Part shown: positions 42,382 to 52,010 of the stretch, in pieces
Position numbering within the stretch: position 1 is the stretch's first letter
Layout: each line of letters opens with the position of its first letter
Source: Cytobacillus sp. S13-E01
GTDB lineage: Bacteria; Bacillota; Bacilli; Bacillales; Bacillaceae_L
Assembly (NCBI RefSeq): GCF_029193815.1
Contig: NZ_JARFVC010000012.1
Span: 1-64,000, forward strand
Length of the DNA stretch: 64,000 nt
Direction: 5' to 3'
The notes under the pieces: generated by a model
Database searches by the model: none
What the model saw: the letters and a program-made list of their open reading frames with translations, nothing else
What the model was told of the DNA's origin: nothing
Translations under genes and position numbers: made by a program

Positions 42382-45213
42382 ATGTCGGAAGAACAAACAA
42401 GATATTCTCGTCTTGCAACGATTACAAAATTAATTAATACAAAACTAGAATTACATGAAGTGCTTGAGCATGTAGTGACTGCAATCTCTGAGGAGATCGT
42501 TCAATGCGATTCGGTAGGCATTTACTTACCACAACCAGATGGTACATATAGAGGGTATGTTGGAAAACCAGAGGTCATTAACGGAATGACGCTTGATATG
42601 CACATCGTTGATCCAGAAATCGATTTGTTAGCTGGCGAAGTAATTGATAATCGCGAGGCCATTTATATTCCAGATACTTCGAAGGATAGCAGACCAGACC
42701 ATAGAGCAGTTGAAGCATTTCAAATCAAGTCGTTATTCTGTCTGCCAATTTCGTACGAAAATGAATTATTTGGGCTAGTCTTTTTATTTGACTACGGTAC
42801 TCCGATGAATTTAACACCCTCGGAAATAAAGTCGATTGAGGCATATGTTAATATGGCTGCTGTTGCGATCCGAAATGCGAAGAATTTTACGCGCACAAAC
42901 AATCTACTTTCTGAAAAGCAATTATTGTTAGATTTCACACGAGATTTATCAATGTGTTCAACTTTACAGGAAGTATTAGATAAATGCTTTCATTATATAG
43001 GTCAAGTTCTAAACAACCCGAATATTGGAGCCCATTTACTTGACCCAATAGCAGAGAAAAAACTTAAACCAGCAAAATTGAGCAAAGAAAGTGACTGGAC
43101 AGAAGAAGATTGGAAAAAGACACATAACCGGATAAAGATTGATCATAGTAAGGATCTCTTGTTCCAGGAAGTGATTCGAACGAAGAAAGCTGTATTTGTC
43201 CCGGATGTATTTGCTGATCCAAGACCAAATCATGATGCATGCCGTAACTTTGGAATTAAAGGATTGTATATGATTCCCCTAGTGGCAATGGGTGAAGTGT
43301 TAGGAACCATTCCTGTTGTCAATCTTACTGAAAAAGGCCTTGTATATACAGAAGCCCAAATGCAGTTAGCACAGTCTATAGCGGACGCAACAGCATTAAC
43401 ATTGGCTAGCTTGTTATACATGGAAAAACAAGAAATAATTATTCAAGAGAGAACGTCAGAAATAACGGACAAACATAAAGAGCTCGAAAAAGTTGTAAAA
43501 GAAATACAGAGACTTAGCCGAGAAAAAGAACTAATCCTAAATTCTGCGGGTGAGGGAATATTTGGGTTAGATCTTGATGGCATCATTACCTTTTGTAATC
43601 CTGCAGGAGCAAAAATACTAGGCTACAAGAACAAAGATGAATTAATGGGACAATCCTACAATTCGATTTTTTCTAGAATTAAATCAAATGAATGTAATCA
43701 TAAGATTTCGTTTGATTCTTATATTAAACAAAGCCATAAAAGATATGAGACAGATGAGCAATTTTTCAAAAAAGATGGTTCACACTTCCCTGTGGAATAT
43801 GTGATCTCTTCTATAAAAGAGGATGGTCAAATTGTTGGGTACGTAGTTACGTTCAAAGATATTACGTCACGAAAGCAAATGGAAGAAAAGATAAATTACC
43901 ATGCGTATTATGATAGTTTAACAAGTTTGCCAAACAGGGTGCTTTTAAAGGATCGTTTAAATCAAGGGCTAACATATGCTGGACTTCGGGGTAAAAAATT
44001 GGCAGTTATGTTCATTGATCTAGACCGTTTTAAAGTTATTAATGACACACTTGGCCATGGCTATGGTGATACGCTTCTTCAAGAGGTTGCAGTACGCCTT
44101 AATACTTGTATTCAAAAAGGTGATACAGTGTCTCGTCAAGGAGGCGATGAATTCACGATTATTTTGCCTTCTATTGACTGTGAAGAAAGTGTAATTAAAG
44201 TGGCGGAGCGTGTGCTAGAAGCGTTTGAAAAACCGTTTGTAATCAATGGTAATGAAGTCATTATCAAACCGAGTATTGGTATTTCGTTATATCCACCAGA
44301 TGGTGATAATGCTGAGAACTTATTGAAAAATGCGGATACGGCTATGTATAAATCAAAAGAACTGGGTGGCAATACATATCAATTTTACGCGAGCGGTATG
44401 AACAATCGAACATTTGAGAGTGTGAAATTGGAAAATGATTTATACAGAGCACTTGATAATAAAGAATTCATGATCTATTACCAGCCACAAATGGATTCAG
44501 TTAGTAATAGGATGATTGGGGTAGAGGCGTTATTACGCTGGAATCATCCAACCAGAGGGATGATCTCACCAGTCGATTTTATTCCCCTTGCCGAAGAGAC
44601 GGGATTAATCGTTCCAATTGGGGAATGGGTTCTTCGAAATGCGTGTAAACAACTAAAACAATGGCATGAAGGAGGTCACTCTGAGCTGACGGTAGCTGTT
44701 AATCTTTCCGTACGTCAGTTTGAGCAGCACAATTTGGTTGATGTCGTAAAAAACATTTTAGCAGAAACAATGCTTGATCCTAGGTTTTTAGAGTTAGAGC
44801 TTACAGAAAATCTAATCATTAAAAATAGAGAGGCTACCTTAACGAAGATGGAGCAATTAAAGGAGTTTGGAATAAATATTTCCATTGATGATTTTGGGAC
44901 TGGCTATTCATCATTAGGTTATCTAAAAAACTTCCCGATTAAAACGTTAAAAATTGATAAGTCATTTATTGATGATGTCATGAAGGACAATGCTAATGCT
45001 GCTATCACCAATACGATCATTACCTTAGGTCAAAATTTACACCTAAATGTGATTGCAGAAGGTGTTGAAACACAGGAACAAATCGATTTCCTTGCTTCTT
45101 TGGGCTGCTATTTAATGCAAGGATATTTCTTTAGTCCACCTATCGATGTTGAAGAATTAACGAATAAATATTTGCGTAAAGAGGAAATTGTGATAAAGGG
45201 GGAATCGATATGA
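42382..45213 (+). CDS. GAF-GAF-PAS-GGDEF-EAL cyclic di-GMP enzyme
   Basis: A 943-residue cytoplasmic protein: two GAF domains (about 15-165 and 185-345), a coiled coil, a PAS domain (about 385-495), a GGDEF domain with intact GGDEF (about 587), and an EAL domain (EALLRWNHP near 715, DDFGTGYSSL, and IDKSFIDD). GGDEF domains make c-di-GMP from GTP and EAL domains hydrolyse it; both keep signature residues, so the net direction is not evident. The I-site position reads QKGD instead of RxxD, so product inhibition is probably lost. I choose ATG 42382 after GGGGGT. Its last bases overlap the start of the next gene. No membrane helix is seen. Confidence 0.9.
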   Translation: MSEEQTRYSRLATITKLINTKLELHEVLEHVVTAISEEIVQCDSVGIYLPQPDGTYRGYVGKPEVINGMTLDMHIVDPEIDLLAGEVIDNREAIYIPDTSKDSRPDHRAVEAFQIKSLFCLPISYENELFGLVFLFDYGTPMNLTPSEIKSIEAYVNMAAVAIRNAKNFTRTNNLLSEKQLLLDFTRDLSMCSTLQEVLDKCFHYIGQVLNNPNIGAHLLDPIAEKKLKPAKLSKESDWTEEDWKKTHNRIKIDHSKDLLFQEVIRTKKAVFVPDVFADPRPNHDACRNFGIKGLYMIPLVAMGEVLGTIPVVNLTEKGLVYTEAQMQLAQSIADATALTLASLLYMEKQEIIIQERTSEITDKHKELEKVVKEIQRLSREKELILNSAGEGIFGLDLDGIITFCNPAGAKILGYKNKDELMGQSYNSIFSRIKSNECNHKISFDSYIKQSHKRYETDEQFFKKDGSHFPVEYVISSIKEDGQIVGYVVTFKDITSRKQMEEKINYHAYYDSLTSLPNRVLLKDRLNQGLTYAGLRGKKLAVMFIDLDRFKVINDTLGHGYGDTLLQEVAVRLNTCIQKGDTVSRQGGDEFTIILPSIDCEESVIKVAERVLEAFEKPFVINGNEVIIKPSIGISLYPPDGDNAENLLKNADTAMYKSKELGGNTYQFYASGMNNRTFESVKLENDLYRALDNKEFMIYYQPQMDSVSNRMIGVEALLRWNHPTRGMISPVDFIPLAEETGLIVPIGEWVLRNACKQLKQWHEGGHSELTVAVNLSVRQFEQHNLVDVVKNILAETMLDPRFLELELTENLIIKNREATLTKMEQLKEFGINISIDDFGTGYSSLGYLKNFPIKTLKIDKSFIDDVMKDNANAAITNTIITLGQNLHLNVIAEGVETQEQIDFLASLGCYLMQGYFFSPPIDVEELTNKYLRKEEIVIKGESI

Positions 45214-46847
45214 AAACTGTACGTGCTGTACTTGAATTTTTAAAAAGTGGCGGGGTTTCGACTATTTTCGGAATTCCTGCCGGATCTGTAAATGCCTTTT
45301 TTGATGAACTATATGACATGCGTGATGACATCACACCAATTGTTACAAAGCATGAAGGAGCAGCTTCCTATATGGCAGCATCATATGCGAAGTACTCACA
45401 GAGCTTAGGTGTTTGTATTGGTAGTAGTGGACCGGGTGGGACGAACTTAGTGTCAGGTGCTGCCAATGCTATGCGTGAGCATTTACCGGTTCTGTTTTTA
45501 ACTGGAGCGGTACCAGTAAATACGGTTGGTCTCAATGCTTCACAAGAGCTAGATGCTGATCCAGTCTTTCGTTCCGTTACAAAATATAGTGTGACCGTTC
45601 AAGACGCTGAAAGCTTGCTTAAGGAAGTAGTAAAAGCAACTGAGATAGCATTATCAGGAGTACCGGGTCCTGTCCATATTGCTATGCCAATTGACGTTCA
45701 ATTGTCACAAATTAAACCAGTAGATATTCCTACCTATCCTAAGCGGAAACCAATTGTTCCTGATGCAACAACGATCGCAAAGACAGCCCAAGAACTCGTG
45801 AAAAGAAAAAACGGTTATATTTTTGTTGGACAAGGTGTTAGAGGTTCGGTAGATCAGGTAATCGAATTAGCAGAGTTGTTAGACTGGCCAATTCTTACAA
45901 CCCCACAGGCAAAGGGGCTGATTAAAGCTGATCATCCACTTGTAGCGGGTGTATTTGGTTTTGCGGGTCATGAAAAAGCATCTGAATTAATTAATGAAGG
46001 AGATGGGGAAGCATTAGTAGTTCTAGGGTCAAGTCTAGGTGAAACAGCAACTAACAACTGGAATGGTAACCTTACAAAGAATCGGTTTACCGTTCAGGTT
46101 GATTTTGATAAAACAGTCTTTGGTCGAAAATATGAGATAGACATCCCTGTTTTAGGGGATGTGAACTTAAGTCTATTATTCTTAATAGAAGAGTTAAAGA
46201 CTCTAGGACGAACTAGAAAAAATGATAATAAATCTCAAAATCATAAGGTTTTAGAAACGGATGAATACAATACTCAAAACGTATTGTATAAATTGCAGGA
46301 ATACCTGCCAACATCAACTCGTTATACGATTGATATTGGTGAATTTATGTCATATGTGATCCACCATATGGATGTGTTGGATCATGATACATTTGATATC
46401 AATGTCCATTTTGGAGCAATGGGGAGCGGAATTGGGGCAGCGATTGGTTCAAAACTAGCAGAACCAGACCGTCCGGTAGTATGTATCACGGGTGATGGTT
46501 GCTTCTTCATGCATGGTATGGAGATTTTAACTGCGAAAGAATACGGGCTACCAATCTTGTTTGTGATCATGAATAATGCAAGACTAGGGATGGTCTATCA
46601 TGGACATTCCTTACAATACAAGCGTTCACACCCTTGCTTCGAACAAGAAGCGGTTGATATTGCAGCAATGGCGAATGCAATGGGGATTCCAAGCTATCGT
46701 GTTGAAACACTAGAAGACATTAATCTTGAAGTGATTAGTAATCTATCAAACCTAAATGGTCCAGCCGTTTTGGAAGTGGCCTTGGTGGATAATAACGTGC
46801 CGCCGATGGGGGATAGGGTTAAGTTTCTTTCTTCGTTTGGGAAGTAA
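45210..46847 (+). CDS. Thiamine-diphosphate-dependent enzyme, acetolactate synthase-like
   Basis: A 545-residue TPP enzyme with the three-domain layout of acetolactate synthase, pyruvate oxidase and 2-oxoacid decarboxylases: the activating Glu in TKHEGAASYM, a central domain (FVGQGVRG...LDWPILTTPQAKG), and the TPP/Mg motif GDGCFFMHGMEILTAK...NNARLG. The FAD and regulatory-subunit features of true biosynthetic IlvB are not obvious, and no ilvN or alsD adjoins it. The exact reaction is therefore open. The ATG lies in an ATGA overlap with the GGDEF-EAL gene, indicating coupled translation. Confidence 0.85.
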   Translation: MKTVRAVLEFLKSGGVSTIFGIPAGSVNAFFDELYDMRDDITPIVTKHEGAASYMAASYAKYSQSLGVCIGSSGPGGTNLVSGAANAMREHLPVLFLTGAVPVNTVGLNASQELDADPVFRSVTKYSVTVQDAESLLKEVVKATEIALSGVPGPVHIAMPIDVQLSQIKPVDIPTYPKRKPIVPDATTIAKTAQELVKRKNGYIFVGQGVRGSVDQVIELAELLDWPILTTPQAKGLIKADHPLVAGVFGFAGHEKASELINEGDGEALVVLGSSLGETATNNWNGNLTKNRFTVQVDFDKTVFGRKYEIDIPVLGDVNLSLLFLIEELKTLGRTRKNDNKSQNHKVLETDEYNTQNVLYKLQEYLPTSTRYTIDIGEFMSYVIHHMDVLDHDTFDINVHFGAMGSGIGAAIGSKLAEPDRPVVCITGDGCFFMHGMEILTAKEYGLPILFVIMNNARLGMVYHGHSLQYKRSHPCFEQEAVDIAAMANAMGIPSYRVETLEDINLEVISNLSNLNGPAVLEVALVDNNVPPMGDRVKFLSSFGK

Positions 46848-46852
46848 AGTAT

Positions 46853-46886
46853 GAAAGCAATGGCTCAATGAGCCATTGCTTTTTTC
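46853..46886 (+). terminator. Terminator of the GGDEF-EAL/TPP enzyme operon
   Basis: AGCAATGGCTC and AGCCATTGCT arms around a short loop are followed by TTTTTT. Confidence 0.88.
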
Positions 46887-46957
46887 AAAAGATAAGAAAG
46901 TATAAAAGTTTGTACCTAGTTTTAGTGTCCTTGCTCCGGGCTGCCTGCGCTTTTGTT
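46886..46957. repeat. Dispersed GC-rich repeat, copy D (internally deleted)
   Basis: Keeps the left block AAGATAAGAAAGTATAAAAG and GTACCTAGTTTTAGTGTC but jumps from GCTCCGGGC to TGCCTGCGCTTTTG, lacking the inner hairpin. Confidence 0.7.
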
Positions 46958-47200
46958 AATTTATCCGGAAATACTTTGCATGATTAATTTGAACGTCGTG
47001 AATTGGGAGATAGTATAGATATAAGCGGTATAAAGGAATGATTATATATTTTGAAGTAAATTGGGAGAAGTCATGTGATGAAACGGATGTTCAAATGGCT
47101 TGAACAGTGACCTTAAACGTAATGAAAGTCTAAACTCTTGCCGTACTAGCAAATACAACCTCAATATGCTAATGTTAGGAATGGATAAACATAAAAAAAG
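46958..47200. other. Gene-free stretch before the 2-epimerase gene
   Basis: No reading frame with a start signal, hairpin with T-run or repeat is seen. It presumably holds the promoter of the epimerase gene, but I cannot place it with confidence. Confidence 0.3.
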
Positions 47201-47212
47201 CAGGTGGACATA

Positions 47213-48358
47213 TTGACAAAACCGATAAAAGTAATGACTATTTTTGGGACAAGACCTGAAGCAATTAAAATGGCGCCTCTTGTGCTTGAGCTACAGAAAT
47301 ACCCAAATGAAATTGAGTCGATTGTGACGGTAACAGCTCAGCATCGTCAAATGTTAGATCAGGTGTTAGGGATTTTTAAGATCACACCAGATCATGACCT
47401 AAATATTATGCAGGACCGGCAATCACTGACTGACGTAACGACAAGGGCGCTTGAGGGTCTAGACAAGACGATGAAGGAAGTAAAGCCTGACCTTGTTCTT
47501 GTACATGGTGATACAACGACAACGTTTGTAGCAAGCTTGGCTGCCTTTTATAATCAAATTGCTGTCGGACATGTTGAAGCGGGTCTTAGAACGCATAATA
47601 AGTATTCCCCGTTCCCAGAAGAAATCAACCGACAAATAACAGGGGTTATTGCAGATCTTCATTTCTCACCTACACAACAATCGGCGCAAAACCTGTTGAA
47701 TGAGAACAAAAAAGAAAATACCATCTTTATTACCGGTAACACGGCTATTGATGCCTTAAAAACAACGGTTTCTGATACATATGAACATGACGTGCTAAAG
47801 AAACTCGGCAATGACCGTCTAATCTTGCTGACTGCTCATCGTCGTGAAAATTTAGGTGAACCAATGCGTAATATGTTCCGTGCGATTAAAAGACTCGTGA
47901 CTGAGCATGATGATGTACAGGTTATTTACCCTGTTCATTTGAATCCTGCCGTAAGAGAGGTTGCCGATGAGATATTAGGTGATGACTCTCGCATTCAGTT
48001 AATTGAACCGCTAGGAGTTTTGGACTTCCATAACTTTGCTTCAAGAGCACATATTATTCTAACGGATTCAGGCGGTGTACAAGAAGAAGCTCCTTCACTC
48101 GGGGTTCCTGTACTTGTGTTACGTGATACAACTGAACGACCTGAAGGAATTGAGGCAGGAACATTAAAATTAGCTGGAACTGATGAAGAAACGATTTACA
48201 CTATGGCATCTCAATTATTAAATGACCAAACTGAGTTTGAAAGAATGTCAAAGGCATCGAATCCTTATGGAGACGGGGAAGCATCTTTCCGTATCGTTCA
48301 GTCAATTCTGCACCATTTCGGGATGATAGATCATAAACCAGAACCATTTACGCGATAA
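47213..48358 (+). CDS. mnaA: UDP-N-acetylglucosamine 2-epimerase (non-hydrolysing)
   Basis: A 381-residue cytoplasmic enzyme interconverting UDP-GlcNAc and UDP-ManNAc, supplying ManNAc for teichoic acid linkage units or capsule. Family motifs: VMTIFGTRPEAIKMAPL, VHGDTTTT, HVEAGLRT, PFPEEINR, TAHRREN, and DSGGVQEEAP. Length equals B. subtilis MnaA. The start is TTG 47213 after CAGGTGG (MTKPIKVMT); the GTG at 47204 is part of that SD. It stands alone, with its own downstream hairpin, ahead of the polysaccharide locus. A second enzyme of this family begins at the right edge (capG). Confidence 0.93.
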   Translation: MTKPIKVMTIFGTRPEAIKMAPLVLELQKYPNEIESIVTVTAQHRQMLDQVLGIFKITPDHDLNIMQDRQSLTDVTTRALEGLDKTMKEVKPDLVLVHGDTTTTFVASLAAFYNQIAVGHVEAGLRTHNKYSPFPEEINRQITGVIADLHFSPTQQSAQNLLNENKKENTIFITGNTAIDALKTTVSDTYEHDVLKKLGNDRLILLTAHRRENLGEPMRNMFRAIKRLVTEHDDVQVIYPVHLNPAVREVADEILGDDSRIQLIEPLGVLDFHNFASRAHIILTDSGGVQEEAPSLGVPVLVLRDTTERPEGIEAGTLKLAGTDEETIYTMASQLLNDQTEFERMSKASNPYGDGEASFRIVQSILHHFGMIDHKPEPFTR

Positions 48359-48391
48359 CAAGAACCCACAGTTTCGACTGTGGGTTCTTGA
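48359..48391. terminator. Hairpin terminator after the 2-epimerase gene
   Basis: A perfect 12-bp stem (AAGAACCCACAG / CTGTGGGTTCTT) with loop TTTCGA follows the stop; the T-run is weak (GAAATTTTG). Confidence 0.65.
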
Positions 48392-48404
48392 AATTTTGCA
48401 TCCA

Positions 48405-48612
48405 GTTTAGGGGGCTAGCTCCAGGCGGGCGCGCCTTGCGCTTTTCTTGAAAGATAAGAAAGTATAAAAGTTTGTACCTAGTTTTAGTGTCTAGCTCCGG
48501 GCGCCATCGGCTCGAGGTCATAAGCCAATCCGTCTGGAAGGTCAAAGAACAACCTTCCAGACGGCCCGTCTTATGCTTGTCGCCGATAGGCGGGCGCCCT
48601 GCGCTTTTCTTA
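48405..48612. repeat. Dispersed GC-rich repeat, copy E (one short plus one full copy)
   Basis: A short deleted copy (about 48405-48446, GGGGGCTAGCTCCAGGCGGGC then CTTGCGCTTTTCTT) abuts a full copy (48447-48612). The full copy shows the best hairpin: GGGCGCCATCGGC pairs with GCCGATAGGCGGGCGCCC outside, and CCGTCTGGAAGGT pairs perfectly with ACCTTCCAGACGG inside. Confidence 0.82.
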
Positions 48613-48723
48613 TAAGATTTGATATGTATTTTTGCCAATTATGCTGAAAAACTTTGTCATAATATGTTATGTTATGGTAATATTACTGATTAGAGAGATA
48701 ATGTCTGGAGGTACTTTTTATAA

Positions 48724-49104
48724 ATGTTGAAAAATCTTCCACACGGTATAAAAATTAGCATATCACGGTCGATTACTTCTGCTTTTGAACAATATATGAA
48801 AGAAATTAAATGGGACGAAGAAAAGTTCGACTTAGAAGCATTCGTCGGGCAATGGCGAAAATACGCAGATACAAATTCCTCTTGGTTTGAACAAATCGAT
48901 GGCGAGACAAAAGCTCATCCAGATTTTCACCAAGAATTAGCTGATAAAATCAATGATACGATCAAAAAGATATTGTCTGAAGAACCAACTGAAGCACAAA
49001 TACATGAACTTGATCGGTTAATTAGTGAGGCTGGTGGGAAGGATATTGATTATTCCTGTAAGGCTGAAGCGAAATACCATATAGAACGTCTAAAGACCAA
49101 CTGA
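48724..49104 (+). CDS. Small acidic cytoplasmic protein, unknown
   Basis: A 126-residue, mostly helical protein (ITSAFEQYMKEIKWDEEKFD, EEPTEAQIHELDRLISEAGG). GGAGG lies 12 bases before the ATG. No membrane helix or catalytic motif. The family is not recognised. It has its own terminator and stands between the repeat and the polysaccharide operon. Confidence 0.65.
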   Translation: MLKNLPHGIKISISRSITSAFEQYMKEIKWDEEKFDLEAFVGQWRKYADTNSSWFEQIDGETKAHPDFHQELADKINDTIKKILSEEPTEAQIHELDRLISEAGGKDIDYSCKAEAKYHIERLKTN

Positions 49105-49131
49105 TAGACCCAAACCAAATAATGGCATATC

Positions 49132-49156
49132 AACTCCTCTTGCGAGGGGTTTTTTG
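49132..49156 (+). terminator. Terminator of the 126-aa gene
   Basis: ACTCCTC, loop TTGC, GAGGGGT, then TTTTT; one T-G pair in the stem. Confidence 0.8.
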
Positions 49157-49157
49157 G

Positions 49158-49560
49158 GTTTTATACCCTTTATCTGTGAGCTAATGAATGTACCTATACT
49201 CTTCGAGAGGTAGAACGGTTATTTTAGTAGAAGTGGTAAATAAATATCCACAAACATGGGCGTTAATTGGTAGAAGGTCTATAAAAAAGAAAAATCAATG
49301 TATTATTATATTGAAATAGTTAGTAATTATTGAAGAAGGCTGGAAACGTTACCAAATGACTAAATACCCAATGAATTACTACTAGGCAAATATTACAAAT
49401 TACTTTTTTTGTAAAAAAGGTAGAGACTTTAGCTAATAGTTACTATAATGAATACCATCGACAGTAATTTACAATTTGTCTGCAACTTTGACAATATTCA
49501 TGCTATAATATCAAAGGTTTTAATAAAAATTGGAGAATTTAGGTACACTAGGAGGGCATC
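49158..49560. other. Upstream region of the polysaccharide operon
   Basis: A 400-bp AT-rich stretch with no gene. TATAAT boxes lie at 49443-49448 and 49504-49509, but neither has a good -35 at 16-18 bp. A near-palindrome (TACTTTTTTTGTAAAAAAGGTA-like) lies at about 49400-49423. This likely holds the operon promoter and its regulator sites. Confidence 0.4.
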
Positions 49561-50301
49561 ATGGAAGAAACGATAAGTTTACGAGAATTATTCCAAACGT
49601 TAAAAAAACGATTTTGGTTAATCGCAATTATTGCAGTGCTGGCAACAGCAGTAAGTGGGATCGTTAGTTATTTTGTACTAACACCAGTCTACCAAGCGTC
49701 TACACAACTACTAGTCAATCAATCTAAAAGTGATCAGCCAGTTTTTAACACAAATGAAATTCAGACAAACTTACAGCTGATCAATACGTACAATGTCATT
49801 ATTAAAAGTCCTGCTATTTTAAATCTAGTAATAGAAGACCTTGATCTTGCTATGTCTACTGAAGCGTTAAATGGAAAGATTACTGTAGGTAGTGAGCAAA
49901 ATTCACAAGTTGTGTTAATAACAGTTCAAGATCCGGATGCGTTTATGGCTGCTGATATTGCAAACACAGTTGCTAGTGTGTTTCAACGTGAAATCAGTAA
50001 CATAATGAATGTGGATAATGTTAGTATCTTAGCTAAATCAGAAGTGAAAGAAAACCCGGCTCCTGTTAAACCACAACCGACCCTTAATATGGCTATAGCC
50101 TTAGTTGTTGGGTTAATGCTGGGGGTTGGCTTATCCTTTTTACTAGAGTACTTAGATAATACGATAAAAAATGAACAAGATATTGAGAAGCTACTGGAGC
50201 TCCCGGTATTAGGTGCGATTACAACAATGACCGAGGAAGCTAAAGGGAAGAAGGCAAATAATAAGATGTCTGATGTAAGAGGTGAGACGGTTGGTTCTTA
50301 A
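49561..50301 (+). CDS. ywqC: Capsule chain-length/kinase modulator (YwqC/CapA type)
   Basis: A 246-residue Wzz-type protein with two membrane helices (FWLIAIIAVLATAVSGIVSY and MAIALVVGLMLGVGLSFLLE) flanking an outside helical loop. The C-terminal tail after the second helix activates the partner tyrosine kinase in the Gram-positive split system, here encoded by the overlapping next gene. It sets polysaccharide chain length and stimulates the kinase. The ATG follows AGGAGG. First gene of the operon; gene order ywqC-ywqD-ywqE is as in B. subtilis. Confidence 0.88.
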   Translation: MEETISLRELFQTLKKRFWLIAIIAVLATAVSGIVSYFVLTPVYQASTQLLVNQSKSDQPVFNTNEIQTNLQLINTYNVIIKSPAILNLVIEDLDLAMSTEALNGKITVGSEQNSQVVLITVQDPDAFMAADIANTVASVFQREISNIMNVDNVSILAKSEVKENPAPVKPQPTLNMAIALVVGLMLGVGLSFLLEYLDNTIKNEQDIEKLLELPVLGAITTMTEEAKGKKANNKMSDVRGETVGS

Positions 50302-51001
50302 AATTGGAAAGAAAAATAATCAGTTCCTACAACAAACAGGTCGTAATTTGATTTCGAATTCGGATCCAAGATCACCCATTTCTGAGCAGTATCGAACGAT
50401 TCGTACAAATATTCAATTTTCAGCAGTTGATCAAGAAATAAAAACATTGATGGTCACCTCCGCGGGACCTGGTGAAGGAAAATCGACAACTGTTGCCAAC
50501 CTTGCAATCGTTTTTGCTCAGCAAGGGAAAAGAGTATTACTAATTGATGCGGATTTACGTAAGCCGACAATTCATTATACATTCCGTCAAGAAAATCATA
50601 CAGGCTTAACAAATGTACTAACAAAACAAGTGACAATCGAAAAAGCTGTTCAAAAAACAGATATTGAACATTTATATACGTTAACAAGTGGACCAATTCC
50701 ACCAAATCCAGCAGAATTATTAGGGGCAAAATCAATGGATGATTTCCTAGTAACAGCATGTGAACAATTCGACATAGTGTTGTTCGACACCCCTCCAGTG
50801 CTAGCTGTAACAGACGCGCAAGTTTTGTCGAATAAATGTAATGGAGCGATATTAGTTGTATATAGTGGTAAAACGGAAACAGATGCAGCAATTAAAGCAA
50901 AAGAGCTTTTAGTAGCGGCGAAAGCGAAACTATTAGGAGTGGTCCTAAATCAGAAGAAACAAAAAGATAGCCAATATTACTATTACTACGGTTCTAAATA
51001 G
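50291..51001 (+). CDS. ywqD: Bacterial tyrosine kinase (YwqD/CapB type)
   Basis: A cytoplasmic BY-kinase of about 236 residues with Walker A (AGPGEGKSTT), Walker A' (LLIDADLRKPT), Walker B (VLFDTPP) and a C-terminal tyrosine cluster (SQYYYYYGSK) for autophosphorylation. It pairs with the YwqC-type activator; cycles of phosphorylation control polysaccharide export and sugar-nucleotide dehydrogenases. I place the start at TTG 50291, six bases after AGAGGTGA; a GTG at 50282 is an alternative. Either way it overlaps the ywqC end. Confidence 0.9.
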   Translation: MVLKIGKKNNQFLQQTGRNLISNSDPRSPISEQYRTIRTNIQFSAVDQEIKTLMVTSAGPGEGKSTTVANLAIVFAQQGKRVLLIDADLRKPTIHYTFRQENHTGLTNVLTKQVTIEKAVQKTDIEHLYTLTSGPIPPNPAELLGAKSMDDFLVTACEQFDIVLFDTPPVLAVTDAQVLSNKCNGAILVVYSGKTETDAAIKAKELLVAAKAKLLGVVLNQKKQKDSQYYYYYGSK

Positions 51002-51107
51002 ACATAATTCGACAAAATACACCCGTATGAATAGATGTTATTTCATGATAATATGTAGATTGTCGAAGAAATAGTACGAAAGATGTAGAAAAGAGGGGGC
51101 GTTTGTA

Positions 51108-51878
51108 ATGATTGATATTCACTGCCATATAGTATTTGGAGTAGACGATGGTGCAAAAGAACTAAATGATAGTATCGACATGGCGAAGGTGGCAGTTGAA
51201 GAAGGAATTACAACAATCATTGCAACGCCCCATCATAATAATGGTCAATATAATAACTCTAAGCTTGATATTATTAATAGAGTTGCAATGTTGAACGACG
51301 AATTGAAACAAAGGCAAATCCCACTAACGATTCTACCAGGTCAAGAACCACGCATCTATGGAGAAATTCTAGAAGATTTTCACAATGGTCAAATACTCAC
51401 CCTCAACAATTCAGAGAAATATCTATTTATAGAGCTACCAGCTGGTCATGTACCAAGATACACGGAACAGTTATTGTTTGATATTCAAATGAAAGGGCTA
51501 GTTCCAATCATCGTCCATCCTGAGCGAAACCAAGAAATCATTGAAAATCCTGATATTTTATATCAGTTTGTGAAAAAAGGAGCATGTACACAAGTAACTG
51601 CTTCTAGTGTCGCTGGCTACTTCGGGAAAAAGATTAAGAAGTTCTCGCTACAGTTGATAGAAGCGAATCTTGCCCATTTTATTGCGAGTGATGCTCATAA
51701 CATCTCGAGTAGATCGTTTAAAATGAGAGAGGCCTATGGAGTGGTTGAGAAAGAGTTTGGGATGAATGGGGTCTATTTGTTTCAGGAGAATGCAGAGCTG
51801 CTCATTGATAGGAAGACAGTATATAAAGAAATACCCACTAGAGTAAAGAAACGGAAGTTGTTAGGGATATTTGGGTGA
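51108..51878 (+). CDS. ywqE: Protein-tyrosine phosphatase (YwqE/CapC, PHP fold)
   Basis: A 256-residue PHP-domain metallophosphatase beginning MIDIHCHIVFGVDDGAK, with further metal ligands in ATPHHNN, VHPERN and ASDAHN. This Mn-dependent family dephosphorylates the BY-kinase. It follows ywqD after 106 bases. A strong GAGGGGG precedes the ATG. Confidence 0.9.
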   Translation: MIDIHCHIVFGVDDGAKELNDSIDMAKVAVEEGITTIIATPHHNNGQYNNSKLDIINRVAMLNDELKQRQIPLTILPGQEPRIYGEILEDFHNGQILTLNNSEKYLFIELPAGHVPRYTEQLLFDIQMKGLVPIIVHPERNQEIIENPDILYQFVKKGACTQVTASSVAGYFGKKIKKFSLQLIEANLAHFIASDAHNISSRSFKMREAYGVVEKEFGMNGVYLFQENAELLIDRKTVYKEIPTRVKKRKLLGIFG

Positions 51879-52010
51879 TTGTTATGAAAAGGTTTAATTA
51901 ATTACCAAATATTTGAAAAGGGATGACCGATACATTTGACAAGAAGCAAGTTATGAACAGTTGAAAGAGCTGTAATTGCTTATAGATCGAAAGATTTATA
52001 GTAGGTTACT

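Noticed and set aside
48348-48638. 96-codon minus-strand frame
   Set aside because: It spans a terminator hairpin and dispersed repeat copy E, with no SD; its openness reflects GC-rich repeat sequence.
50454-50891. 145-codon minus-strand frame
   Set aside because: It is antisense to the tyrosine kinase gene, without an SD and with a low-complexity Leu-rich product.
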